Source of the DNA: Actinophytocola sp036378875
Lineage (GTDB): Bacteria; Actinomycetota; Actinomycetes; Mycobacteriales; Pseudonocardiaceae
Assembly (NCBI RefSeq): GCF_036378875.1
Contig: NZ_DASUVO010000073.1
Span: forward strand, 186,001 to 250,000
Direction of reading: 5' to 3'
Length of the DNA stretch: 64,000 nt
The notes under the pieces were generated by a model. The model saw only the letters and a list, made by a program, of their open reading frames with translations. It was not told the origin of the DNA and made no database searches. Every line of letters begins with the position of its first letter. Position 1 is the first letter of the stretch. Shown in pieces: positions 35,301 to 42,668 of the stretch. The translations under genes were made by a program, and so were the position numbers.

Positions 35301-35622
35301 CACCACCACGCTCAACCCGCCCACCACGTTGATCGAGACCATGCTCGTCGACCTGTACGCCGGTCTGCTCAACAACCAGGTCGGTGTGGACGACAGCTTC
35401 TTCGACACCGGCGGCAACTCCCTGCAGGCCATGCAACTCATCACGCGACTGCGCAACGAGCTGGCCGTCGACATCGACGTCACGGCCGTGTTCCTCGCGC
35501 CGACCCCGCGCCGGCTCACCGAGGTCCTCGTCGTCCAGCACGGTCTCGAGGACGTCGAACTCGGCGAGGACGGCATCGAGGGACTCGAGGGGTTCTCGGA
35601 CCCGGCTGCGTCGCTGAACTAG
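32341..35622 (+). CDS. NRPS module, C-A-T
   Basis: 1093 residues. A short N-terminal helix (MLSDSQRDLLAARLRKGR) that may be a docking element precedes the condensation domain (FGQEQLWFIDQFAPG; HHTVFDG at ~174; DLPFAKLVEAL). The adenylation domain follows (~490-985): YTSGSTGQPKG at ~643, NGYGPTEAAIG, YKTGDLVRRRPDGLIQFVGRIDDQVKIRG, and the Lys in LTPNGKIDKSAL. The carrier domain has DTGGNSLQAMQL with Ser ~1027. Specificity residues, aligned by eye, read D-V-M-C-L-A-G-I-G-K, which matches no code I know. There is no epimerase or thioesterase. A 92-base block is nearly identical in the next NRPS. It starts on the exporter's stop codon. Confidence 0.95.
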   Translation: MNAKGQGMLSDSQRDLLAARLRKGRAQKLGGIPRRVPGVEVPLSFGQEQLWFIDQFAPGLATYNVAGGLRMRGPLNVHALGKALEALVARHEALRTRLVSGVDGRPLQEIDELAEVPLPVVDLSDLEIGVRETRLRELAIEEGARPFSLADGPLLRLRLFRLAEDEHLLEIVVHHTVFDGWSFEVLQRELAVLYESEVLGTPSKLAEMPIQFADYALWERERLQGEVLDGLVEYWRERLDGVQTVHLATDRRRPVLASFDGGLERVPMGAAVLDGLQELSRREGTTLFVTLLAALQVLLHRYTGQDDIVVGTASANRTREELAPLIGFLVNTLPIRTDMSGDPTFVELLSQVRDTTVAAYAHQDLPFAKLVEALRVERDPSRAPLFQIGFTQANIGEKTPVADLVVQAEPVDMLPAKFDLNLFAKIGPDGLAVDASYAKALFDAATVRRMLGNFRVLLGGIVADPTKRLSELPLLTQEEYHREVVEWNDTAVEFPVVCIHSQFETQVRHAPDGIAAVHGEESVTYAELNRQANRIARWLRDKGAGPEVLVGVCMPPSIRRLAVLLGIMKAGSGYVPLDPALPPERLSYMVGDARMPVVVTDSAGPSLPGDAEVVSIDEAWPAVSELPDTNLEVAVEPSNLAYVIYTSGSTGQPKGVMVEHRHAINFLIGMIEHFPIRPGDQVLQFASLSFDVSVMDMFMTLLSGATAVLANRETLMSPPRLGELLRDRKVTFACLPPAVVNLLTGEDFPDLRILLSAGEELSSTLVRSWLRPGLRFHNGYGPTEAAIGATFMELDGTMDPPPIGRPKPNYQAYVLDAHLNPVPVGVIGELHIGGAGVTRGYLNQPELTAQRFIDDPFRPGGRLYKTGDLVRRRPDGLIQFVGRIDDQVKIRGLRVEPGEIETAMVSMVGVAQAFVTVIEDRAGEKQLVGYARAAENGKVSPADLRQHLTRWLPAYMVPTHLVVLDTFPLTPNGKIDKSALPEPGAGDTTTLNPPTTLIETMLVDLYAGLLNNQVGVDDSFFDTGGNSLQAMQLITRLRNELAVDIDVTAVFLAPTPRRLTEVLVVQHGLEDVELGEDGIEGLEGFSDPAASLN

Positions 35623-35645
35623 ATCGCGGACAGGGGGTCACGGGG

Positions 35646-38600
35646 ATGTTGTCGGATGCTCAGCGGGCGATGGTGGCTGCCCGCCTGCGCAAGGGGCGGG
35701 GCACGGCGGCGGGGGGAATTCCTCGCCGCACCCCCGGGGGTGCGGTTCCGTTGTCCTTCGGGCAGGAGCAGCTGTGGTTCATCGACCAGTTCGCTCCCGG
35801 GTTGGCGACCTACAACGTGGCCGGTGCCATACGGCTGCGGGGCGATCTGGACGCGGCGGCTCTCGGCCGTGCGCTGGACGGGTTGCGGGAGCGGCACGAG
35901 GCGTTGCGGACCCGGTTGGTGAACGGGCCGGACGGACAACCGACCCAAGTGGTCGATAACCCGGTCCCGGTTTCGCTGCCCGTCGAAGAGGTGTCCGAGG
36001 AACGCCTGCGAGAGCTGGCCGTGGCGGAGGGGAGCCAGCCGTTCTCGCTGGCCGACGGCCCCTTGTCGCGGGCCCGGTTGTTTCGGACGGGTGCGGATGA
36101 ACATCTGCTCGTGATCGTCGTGCACCACGCGGTGTTCGACGGCTGGTCGTTCGGCGTCCTGCTGCGCGAGCTGTCGGCGCTCTACGAGGCCGAGGTGTCG
36201 GGTGTCTCGGCGCCGCTCCCGCCGCTGCCGATCCAGTTCGCCGACTACGCCGTCTGGGAGCGGGACCGATTACAGGGGGAAACCCTTGCGGGACTGGTGA
36301 AGTACTGGCGGGAGGAACTCGACGGGGCGCAGACCCTCGAACTGCCGACCGATCGGCCCCGGCCTCTGCTGGAGAGCCATCGTGGCGACGTGGTGACCCT
36401 GCCGATGGACACGCGACTGTTGGACGGGTTGCGGGAGCTGAGCCGCCAGCAGGGGACGACCCTGTTCGTTGTGCTGCTGGCGGCGTTGCAGGTGTTGCTG
36501 CACCGGTACTCCGGTCAGGACGACATCGTGGTGGGCACGCCGAGCGCGAACCGGAGCCGGGCGGAGTTGGCTCCGCTGATCGGGTACCTGGTGAACACGT
36601 TGCCGATCCGGGCCCGGATGTCCGGCGACCCGACGTTCGTGGAGCTGCTCGACCAGGTCCGCCAGACCACCGTGGCCGCCTCCGCGCACCAGGACCTGCC
36701 GTTCGCCAAGCTGATCTCGGCGTTGAACGTGCCGCGCGACCCGAGTCGTACCCCGGTGTTCCAGGTCTCCTTCAGCAATGCCGAGGGCGGCGAGCACAGC
36801 GTGTCGGCCGCCGGTGTCGAGATGGAGGTCACCGCCGACTACGCCGAGCCGGACACCGCCAAGTTCGACCTGACCTTCTTCGTCGGATGCACGGCGGAGG
36901 AGTTCGTTGCTGTCGGGCAGTACGCGACCGACGTGTTCGACGAGTCGACGGTTCGGCGGATGCTGGGCCATTTCGCGGTCCTGCTGGGCGGGATCGTCGC
37001 CGATCCCGGGCGGCGGCTGTCCGCGCTTCCGCTGCTGTCCGCGCGGGACCTGCACCGGGAGACCGTCGAGTGGAACGACACCGCCGTCGACTTTCCGGTG
37101 GTGTGCCTGCACGAGCGCTTCGAGTCCCAGGCCGCCGCGACGCCGGACGTCGTCGCGGCGGTGCTGGGGAACGAGTCCATCACCTATGCGGAGTTGAACG
37201 CGCGGGCGAACCGGATCGCCCGCTGGCTGCGGGACAAGGGTGCCGGGCCGGAGGTGCTGATCGGCGTGTGCCTGCCGCCGTCCATTCGCCGGTTGGCCGT
37301 GGTGCTCGGGATACTGAAGGCCGGGAGCGGATATGTGCCGCTGGATCCGGCACTGCCGCTGGAGCGGCTTTCCTACATGGTCGGCGATGCTCGGATGCCG
37401 GTGGTGGTGACGGACTCGGCGGGGCCGTCGTCGCTCGGGGACGCCGACGTGGTCTCGGTCGACGAGGCCGACATTTCCGGGTTGTCCGAGACGAATCTCG
37501 AGGTGGCCGTTGAGCCGTCCAACCTGGCGTACGTGATCTACACGTCGGGGTCGACCGGGCAGCCCAAGGGTGTGATGGTCGAACACCGACAGGCGATCAA
37601 CTTCGTGCTCGGGCAGGTCGGGCACTGGCCGGTGCTGCCGGGCGACCGCGTGTTGCAGTTCGCGTCGCTGAACTTCGACGCGTCGGTGCAGGACATGTTC
37701 GTGTCGTTGCTTTCCGGTGCCACCGCGGTGTTGGGCACCCGGGAGACGCTGCTGTCGCCGCCCCGGCTGACGAAGCTGCTCCGCGGGAACCGGGTGAGCG
37801 TGGCGTGCCTGCCCCCGGCGGTGGCGAACCTGATCGCCGACGAGCAGTTCCCCGACCTGCGCGTGCTGATGATCGCCGGTGAGGAACTGCCAACGACCCT
37901 GATGCGCCGCTGGCTGCGCCCGGGTCTGAGGCTGTGCAACGGATACGGCCCGACCGAGACCACGGTCACGCCGATGTTCGCGGAGCTGGACGGCACCATC
38001 GAGCCGCCGCCGATCGGTCGCCCCGCACCCAACTACGTCGCCTACGTCCTGGACGCCACGCTCACTCCGGTGCCGGTCGAGGTGATCGGCGAGCTGCACG
38101 TGGGCGGCGCCGGCGTCACCCGCGGTTATCTGAACCGGCCGGAGCTGACCGCGCTCCGGTTCATCGACGATCCGTTCCGTCCCGGCGGGCGGCTGTACAA
38201 GACCGGTGACCTGGTGCGCCGGCGGCCCGACGGGCTCATCCAGTTCGTCGGCCGCGTCGACGACCAGGTCAAGCTGCGCGGGCTGCGGGTGGAGGTCGGG
38301 GAGATCGAGGCCGCGTTGACGTCCCACCCCGGCGTCGCCCAGGCCGTCGTGATCATGACGCCGGATGCCGGCGGGGACAAGCAACTCGTCGGGTACGTCC
38401 GGCTCGACTCCCCGGCCGGCTCCGGTGAGCTGCGCCGGCACATCGCGCGATGGCTGCCCGACTACATGGTGCCTGCGCACATCGTGGTCGTGGACGCGTT
38501 CCCGCTGAACGCGAGCGGGAAGATCCACAAGGCCGCGCTGCCCAGGCCCGGGGTGGCCGACCCGGTCGCCACATACCAGGCGCCGACCACGCTCACCGAA

Positions 38601-39620
38601 ACCGTGCTCGTCGAGCTGTACCGCGCCTTGCTCAACCGTGAGCGGGTCGGCGTCGACGACGGTTTCTTCGACCTCAGCGGCAACTCGTTGCAGGCGATGC
38701 AGCTCGTCACCCGGATCAGGAACGACCTCGGCGTCGACATCGGGGTCACGGCGGTGTTCCTGGCCCCGACGCCGCGCCGGCTGGCCGCCCGGATCGAGGC
38801 CATCCGGGCCGGCACCGCTCGGCCGGCCTCGTCGGGGCTGGTGGTCGAGCTGTCCGACGGCGGCGAGCCGTTCTTCCTGGTACACGCGGTTGGTGGAACC
38901 GTGTACGCGTACGCGCCGCTGGCCCGGGAGCTGCCCTTCGCGGTGTACGGCATCGAGGCCGCCGGGTTGACCGAGGGCGTGCCCGCGTCGTCGCTGGCCG
39001 GCATGGTCGAGCGGTACGCCAAGGAGATCCGCGCGGTGCGGCCGGGGCCGTACCGGCTGGGTGGCTGGTCGATGGGCGGGGTCGTCGCGTACGAGCTGGC
39101 TCGGCACCTCGAGTCGCTCGGCGAGGAGGTCTCGCTGGTGGCGTTGCTGGATCCGCCGTTCTCGCTTCCGCCCACGACGTTGGCGGAGTTCGCTTCGGAG
39201 TTCGTGGCCGACGCGGCGCGGACCCTGGGGTGGACGTCCGCCTCCGCAGCGTGGGAATCCGACCCGTTGGGGTGGCTGGCCAGGAAGCTGTCGTCCGGGG
39301 CGGCCGACGTCGACGCCGTGCGCGCGGCGATCGAACGCCGGTTCGAGGTGTTCGGGGCGCACCGCCGTCTCATGGCCGGTTACCGTCCGCAGGCCGGCGT
39401 CGCCGCCGATCTCGTGCTGGTGCACGCCACGGCCTCGCCGAACCTGGCCGGTCAACCGTTGTGGCTGGAAATCCTCGGGCCCGTGCTGGCCACGGCGGTC
39501 GACGGTGACCACTACACGTTCCTGCAGCCACCACGCGTTCGGGTGGTGGCGGAGCTGATCGCCGCGGCACAATCGGGTGTGTCCCTCACCGCCGCGGCGA
39601 GCGTGCGGCCCCATGTCTGA
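35646..39620 (+). CDS. NRPS termination module, C-A-T-TE
   Basis: 1324 residues. Same plan as the preceding NRPS: N-terminal helix, C domain with HHAVFDG (~160), A domain with YTSGSTGQPKG (~629) and NGYGPTETTVTPMF, and a carrier with DLSGNSLQAMQL (Ser ~1014). It adds a thioesterase from ~1065: FFLVHAVGGTVYAY, LGGWSMGGVVAYELARHLE with the nucleophile Ser ~1142, and a C-terminal His in GDHYTFLQPP. Specificity residues by eye are D-A-Q-C-M-A-G-V-T-K, unknown to me. It likely releases the finished peptide. It starts 23 bases after the first NRPS, with GGGG upstream of ATG 35646, and its end overlaps a conserved unknown gene. Confidence 0.95.
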   Translation: MLSDAQRAMVAARLRKGRGTAAGGIPRRTPGGAVPLSFGQEQLWFIDQFAPGLATYNVAGAIRLRGDLDAAALGRALDGLRERHEALRTRLVNGPDGQPTQVVDNPVPVSLPVEEVSEERLRELAVAEGSQPFSLADGPLSRARLFRTGADEHLLVIVVHHAVFDGWSFGVLLRELSALYEAEVSGVSAPLPPLPIQFADYAVWERDRLQGETLAGLVKYWREELDGAQTLELPTDRPRPLLESHRGDVVTLPMDTRLLDGLRELSRQQGTTLFVVLLAALQVLLHRYSGQDDIVVGTPSANRSRAELAPLIGYLVNTLPIRARMSGDPTFVELLDQVRQTTVAASAHQDLPFAKLISALNVPRDPSRTPVFQVSFSNAEGGEHSVSAAGVEMEVTADYAEPDTAKFDLTFFVGCTAEEFVAVGQYATDVFDESTVRRMLGHFAVLLGGIVADPGRRLSALPLLSARDLHRETVEWNDTAVDFPVVCLHERFESQAAATPDVVAAVLGNESITYAELNARANRIARWLRDKGAGPEVLIGVCLPPSIRRLAVVLGILKAGSGYVPLDPALPLERLSYMVGDARMPVVVTDSAGPSSLGDADVVSVDEADISGLSETNLEVAVEPSNLAYVIYTSGSTGQPKGVMVEHRQAINFVLGQVGHWPVLPGDRVLQFASLNFDASVQDMFVSLLSGATAVLGTRETLLSPPRLTKLLRGNRVSVACLPPAVANLIADEQFPDLRVLMIAGEELPTTLMRRWLRPGLRLCNGYGPTETTVTPMFAELDGTIEPPPIGRPAPNYVAYVLDATLTPVPVEVIGELHVGGAGVTRGYLNRPELTALRFIDDPFRPGGRLYKTGDLVRRRPDGLIQFVGRVDDQVKLRGLRVEVGEIEAALTSHPGVAQAVVIMTPDAGGDKQLVGYVRLDSPAGSGELRRHIARWLPDYMVPAHIVVVDAFPLNASGKIHKAALPRPGVADPVATYQAPTTLTETVLVELYRALLNRERVGVDDGFFDLSGNSLQAMQLVTRIRNDLGVDIGVTAVFLAPTPRRLAARIEAIRAGTARPASSGLVVELSDGGEPFFLVHAVGGTVYAYAPLARELPFAVYGIEAAGLTEGVPASSLAGMVERYAKEIRAVRPGPYRLGGWSMGGVVAYELARHLESLGEEVSLVALLDPPFSLPPTTLAEFASEFVADAARTLGWTSASAAWESDPLGWLARKLSSGAADVDAVRAAIERRFEVFGAHRRLMAGYRPQAGVAADLVLVHATASPNLAGQPLWLEILGPVLATAVDGDHYTFLQPPRVRVVAELIAAAQSGVSLTAAASVRPHV

Positions 39621-40308
39621 CCGTCCGCCCGGTCACCGGACGGATGCCGGGGGCGCGCCGCTCCAGAACCGGGTCCTGCCCACCGGCGAGATCGTCCGCG
39701 ACCCGGCCCGCGGCATGCTCATGGGCAACCGCGGGTGCATCCACGACGCCGACCGGCGGCTCGGCGTCTCCCGCTGGCGCACGAAGATGTGGATCAGCTG
39801 CGTCCTGGTCTGGCGCGATGTCCGCCGTGACGTCATGCCCCCCGGGCGCTGGACCGCCCTGTTCTTCCTCGACGAGGTGACCGCGCTGGCGGCCGGTCAC
39901 CGCCCGTGCGGGTTCTGCCGGCGGGACGACCTCCAGTGGTTCGCCGAATCATGGCGGACCAGGCACGGGCTGGCTTCGCGGCCCCGTGCGGGAGAGATGG
40001 ACAGTCAGCTGCACGCCGAACGGGTCGACCGGCGCACCCGGCGTCAGCTCACCCGGCCGGCGCGGATCGGCGACCTCCCGGACGGCGCGATGGTCATGCG
40101 GGACGGGACGCCGGCACTGGTCACCGACGGTGCCCTGCTGCCGTGGTCGTTCGCCGGATACGGGCCGAGGCAGGACGCCCCGGACGACCTGGTGGTCGAG
40201 CTGCTGACGCCGCCCACGATCGTCGACGTGCTGGCGGGTGGTTACCGGCCATTGGTGCACCCCAGCGCTGTGACCGATCACGCCGGCCGGCTCACTCGGA
40301 TGCCGTGA
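39613..40308 (+). CDS. Conserved hypothetical protein with a CxFCRR motif
   Basis: 231 residues from ATG 39613, overlapping the NRPS stop by eight bases. It shows conserved-looking blocks: LQNRVLPTGEIVRDPARGML, MGNRGCIHDADRRLGVSRW, LFFLDEVTALAAGHRPCGFCRRDD, and MVMRDGTPALVTDGALLPWSF. I recall similar proteins scattered in bacteria without an assigned function. The GNRGCIHD and RPCGFCRR Cys residues could bind metal. Because it is translationally coupled to the terminal NRPS, a link to product formation is possible, but it may simply be a neighbouring household gene. Confidence 0.7.
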   Translation: MSDRPPGHRTDAGGAPLQNRVLPTGEIVRDPARGMLMGNRGCIHDADRRLGVSRWRTKMWISCVLVWRDVRRDVMPPGRWTALFFLDEVTALAAGHRPCGFCRRDDLQWFAESWRTRHGLASRPRAGEMDSQLHAERVDRRTRRQLTRPARIGDLPDGAMVMRDGTPALVTDGALLPWSFAGYGPRQDAPDDLVVELLTPPTIVDVLAGGYRPLVHPSAVTDHAGRLTRMP

Positions 40309-40321
40309 AAGACGCTTTCAC
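40305..40321. terminator. Short hairpin at the convergent boundary
   Basis: GTGAAAG-ACG-CTTTCAC, a perfect seven-base stem overlapping the stop codon at 40306-40308. It lies in the 135-base convergent gap between the two arms of the biosynthetic cluster. There is no T run. Its GAAAGACG core resembles the 68-base repeat that follows. Confidence 0.4.
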
Positions 40322-40357
40322 CACACCGGCCCTGCTGATTAGGCGCGTTGGGGACAT

Positions 40358-40425
40358 GGCCGGTGTCATGAAAGACGCGATCGGGACGTTCAACGACATG
40401 AGCGCGTCTTTCGAGACATCGCCCG
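40358..40425. repeat. Dispersed 68-base palindromic intergenic repeat, copy 2
   Basis: GGCCGGTGTCATGAAAG to GACATCGCCCG, differing from copy 1 (10194-10261) at only a few positions. Arms GAAAGACGCG and CGCGTCTTTC can pair. It lies between convergent genes, where it could serve as a bidirectional terminator. Confidence 0.85.
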
Positions 40426-40443
40426 TGGTGTGAACACGGATTT

Positions 40444-41595
40444 CTAGTCAACGCTGGAGCGGATGGGGATATTCGTCCGGAGAAAGGACAGCCAGTCGTC
40501 GGCGGCTTCGGGAGTGGGCGCGGCCTGGTGGAGGCCGGGCGGGAACTGTTGCCTGAGGATTTGCGTGATTCCGTACGCGAGAGGGAGGGAGACGCAGCGG
40601 GCCATGGCGCTTTCCTCGGCGTCCCCGGTGACGTCGAGGAGGTATTCGCCTGACCATTGTGGTTTCCCGTCGGCGTGGAGATTCAATGCCACGGTGAGGA
40701 TGACGCGGTCCCGATCGGACTCGGTGGTGGGGTACCGGGCGGCGAGGTCGCCGGCCAGAGCCGCGACACGGGCGCTGTCTCCGGTGAGCAGCTCGTCGAA
40801 TACCGCCGACCAGGCTTTGTGCCAGCCTTCCAGGCGCAGGGTGCCCCGGACGAACCTGTCGAGGCGCCAGGTGGGAGGAAACGCGTACTGCGAGATGTAC
40901 GGGATGCTGTCGCGGTTGGGATAGACCTCGAACGGTTCGTTGTCGACCGCGTGCGGGTGGGTGGCTTCCCAGGGGTGGTCGACCGTGCGTTCTTCGCCGT
41001 CCTCCAGGTAGCGAGCGGGCGCCAGCAACGCGTTCAGGACCCCGCGTGGAGCCCAGCTGAAACGGTAGCGGAACTCGTTGGCGACGGCGGGGATGCCGCC
41101 GCAGTAGGAGGTGAACTCGGCCGTGACGGGCAGGTCGCCGACCGCTGCCTGGGCCTTGGCGACCAGGAGGTCGGCGAAGAGGTGGTCGATTCCCGGATCC
41201 AGACCGGCCTCGGTCAGCACGACCAGGCCGGCTTGCTCGGCGTCGTGGGACAAGGCCGCGATCGGGTCGGAGACATAGCTGGTACAGGCGAAGTGGGCGC
41301 GGTGCTCGACGCACAGGCCGAGCAGCGTGGCGTGTTCTGTGCCGGGCAGCATCGATATGACCACGTCGCCGGCGCGCAGCTCGGCGGCGAGCGCGGACGG
41401 GTCGTAGGCCCGGGTCTCCGCCTTGCCGGACAGCCCGAAGCGGCGCAGGACCTGCTCGGCGCGGTCGGTCGTGCGGCCCCAGAGCACCAGCTTGGCCGCG
41501 TTGTCGATCAGAACGCGGAGGCCGCTGGGGCCGGTGGACAGCCCCGTGCCGATCCAGTGCACGGTCCCGGTCGGGGGGAGCGATGTCTCAGACAT
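40444..41595 (-). CDS. Saccharopine reductase-like dehydrogenase (Lys9 type, glutamate-forming)
   Basis: 383 residues from ATG 41595. The N-terminal Rossmann fold has TVHWIGTGLSTGPSGLRVLI and AKLVLWGRT; then VVISMLPGTEHATLL, YVSDPIAALSHDAEQAGLVVL, and the family signature EAGLDPGIDHLFADLLVAKA with SYCGGIPA. The C-terminal substrate domain follows. Lys9 enzymes reversibly join 2-aminoadipate 6-semialdehyde and glutamate using NADPH to give saccharopine. It is the last gene of the 15-gene operon and overlaps the companion dehydrogenase by eight bases. In this cluster the semialdehyde is the expected by-product of the hydrazine cassette (inference). Confidence 0.85.
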   Translation of the reverse strand: MSETSLPPTGTVHWIGTGLSTGPSGLRVLIDNAAKLVLWGRTTDRAEQVLRRFGLSGKAETRAYDPSALAAELRAGDVVISMLPGTEHATLLGLCVEHRAHFACTSYVSDPIAALSHDAEQAGLVVLTEAGLDPGIDHLFADLLVAKAQAAVGDLPVTAEFTSYCGGIPAVANEFRYRFSWAPRGVLNALLAPARYLEDGEERTVDHPWEATHPHAVDNEPFEVYPNRDSIPYISQYAFPPTWRLDRFVRGTLRLEGWHKAWSAVFDELLTGDSARVAALAGDLAARYPTTESDRDRVILTVALNLHADGKPQWSGEYLLDVTGDAEESAMARCVSLPLAYGITQILRQQFPPGLHQAAPTPEAADDWLSFLRTNIPIRSSVD

Positions 41596-42619
41596 TGATG
41601 CGCTCTCTGTCGCAGGCCAGACGGAACGTTTCCAGCGCGCGTTGCCACGGCGGCGAGTTGTCCACAAGGGATTGCAGGTGTGGGGTCAGTTCGGCGGAGA
41701 AGGCGAGGCTCGCCTCCTTCGGCAGCAGCGACGGGAGGTTGTCGATCGCGATCACGTCAACACCGGTGCCCGAGGGACGCATGACCGGCTCGGTCCACGT
41801 CGTGGTCTCGTCGTAGATCGGCAGCACGTTCCATTCCGAGGTCACGTCGCAGGTGACGTCCGCCACGAGGGACAGGCGGTGGGACTCGTGGCGCAGCAGC
41901 GCGGTGGTGAGGAAGGGCTGGGTCGGGCCGGTGACCAGGACGGCGTTGACCAGGATGTCGTGGTCGAGCAGCGCGGGCAGGTCCAGCGAGCGGGTTTCGG
42001 CGAGATCCCAACGGGTGGGCTCGATGCCGGCCGTCACCATGGCGTCGCAGGCGCCGCGGCCGGACCGGCCGAGCGCCCCGACCACCAGCGCGCGCACCGG
42101 TGCCGAACCGTCGCGGAGCAGGGCGTCCAACGACTCCTTGTCCGTCGGTACCAGAGGGACGGTGAGTTGGTCGCGGTGGTGCAGGACGGCCAGGGCGGCG
42201 CCGATATAGCCTGCCCAGTAACCGAAGGCGGCCACTCTGCGGCCGTCATCGTCCACAAGGTACTCGAGGTCGAGCAGCGCGCCGCCGCCGGTGACGAAGC
42301 GGCGCAACAGGTCGCGCGCGCCGCGCTGGCCCTTGTAGGCGTGTCCGAAGTAGACGTGCCGGTGGCGCAACGCGGGTGGCAGGTCGGGGAGTTCCTTGAG
42401 GCCGACCACGTACTCGTCGTCGGGTGCGTTGAGCCATGACCCGGCCGGGGCGATGCGGCAACCGGCGTCCGCGTAGTCCGACACCGGGAACACCCGGTGG
42501 GCGGACTCCTCGACGGTCACGGTGATGCCGTGCGCGACGAGCCGGGCGGCATCGGCCGGGACGATCGGCGCGCGGCGTTCGGTGTCGCGGACCTCGTGCC
42601 GCACAGTGATCCCGCTCAT
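41588..42619 (-). CDS. Saccharopine dehydrogenase (Lys1 type, lysine-forming)
   Basis: 343 residues from ATG 42619. The AlaDH/PNT-type N-terminus reads HEVRDTERRAPIVPADAARL; the two catalytic residues of Lys1 enzymes are recognisable as Lys in VVGLKELPD and His in VYFGHAYKGQRGA. The nucleotide site is VRALVVGALGRSGRGACDAM; later come ILVNAVLVTGPTQPFL, LSLVADVTCDVTSEWNVLPI and VIAIDNLPSLLPKEASLAFS. It converts saccharopine to lysine plus 2-oxoglutarate with NAD(H), or the reverse. The ORF could be opened further upstream, but that would run into the P450 gene. Paired Lys9/Lys1 enzymes are rare in bacteria outside special pathways. Confidence 0.88.
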   Translation of the reverse strand: MSGITVRHEVRDTERRAPIVPADAARLVAHGITVTVEESAHRVFPVSDYADAGCRIAPAGSWLNAPDDEYVVGLKELPDLPPALRHRHVYFGHAYKGQRGARDLLRRFVTGGGALLDLEYLVDDDGRRVAAFGYWAGYIGAALAVLHHRDQLTVPLVPTDKESLDALLRDGSAPVRALVVGALGRSGRGACDAMVTAGIEPTRWDLAETRSLDLPALLDHDILVNAVLVTGPTQPFLTTALLRHESHRLSLVADVTCDVTSEWNVLPIYDETTTWTEPVMRPSGTGVDVIAIDNLPSLLPKEASLAFSAELTPHLQSLVDNSPPWQRALETFRLACDRERINV

Positions 42620-42668
42620 GACGCCCCCTCGCCCGCTCCGCGGCACCGGAACGCTCCGCAAGCTCCGC

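Noticed and set aside
36270..39614. Long - strand open frame opposite the second NRPS
   Set aside because: Antisense shadow; composition rich in Arg, His, Gln and Pro without domains.
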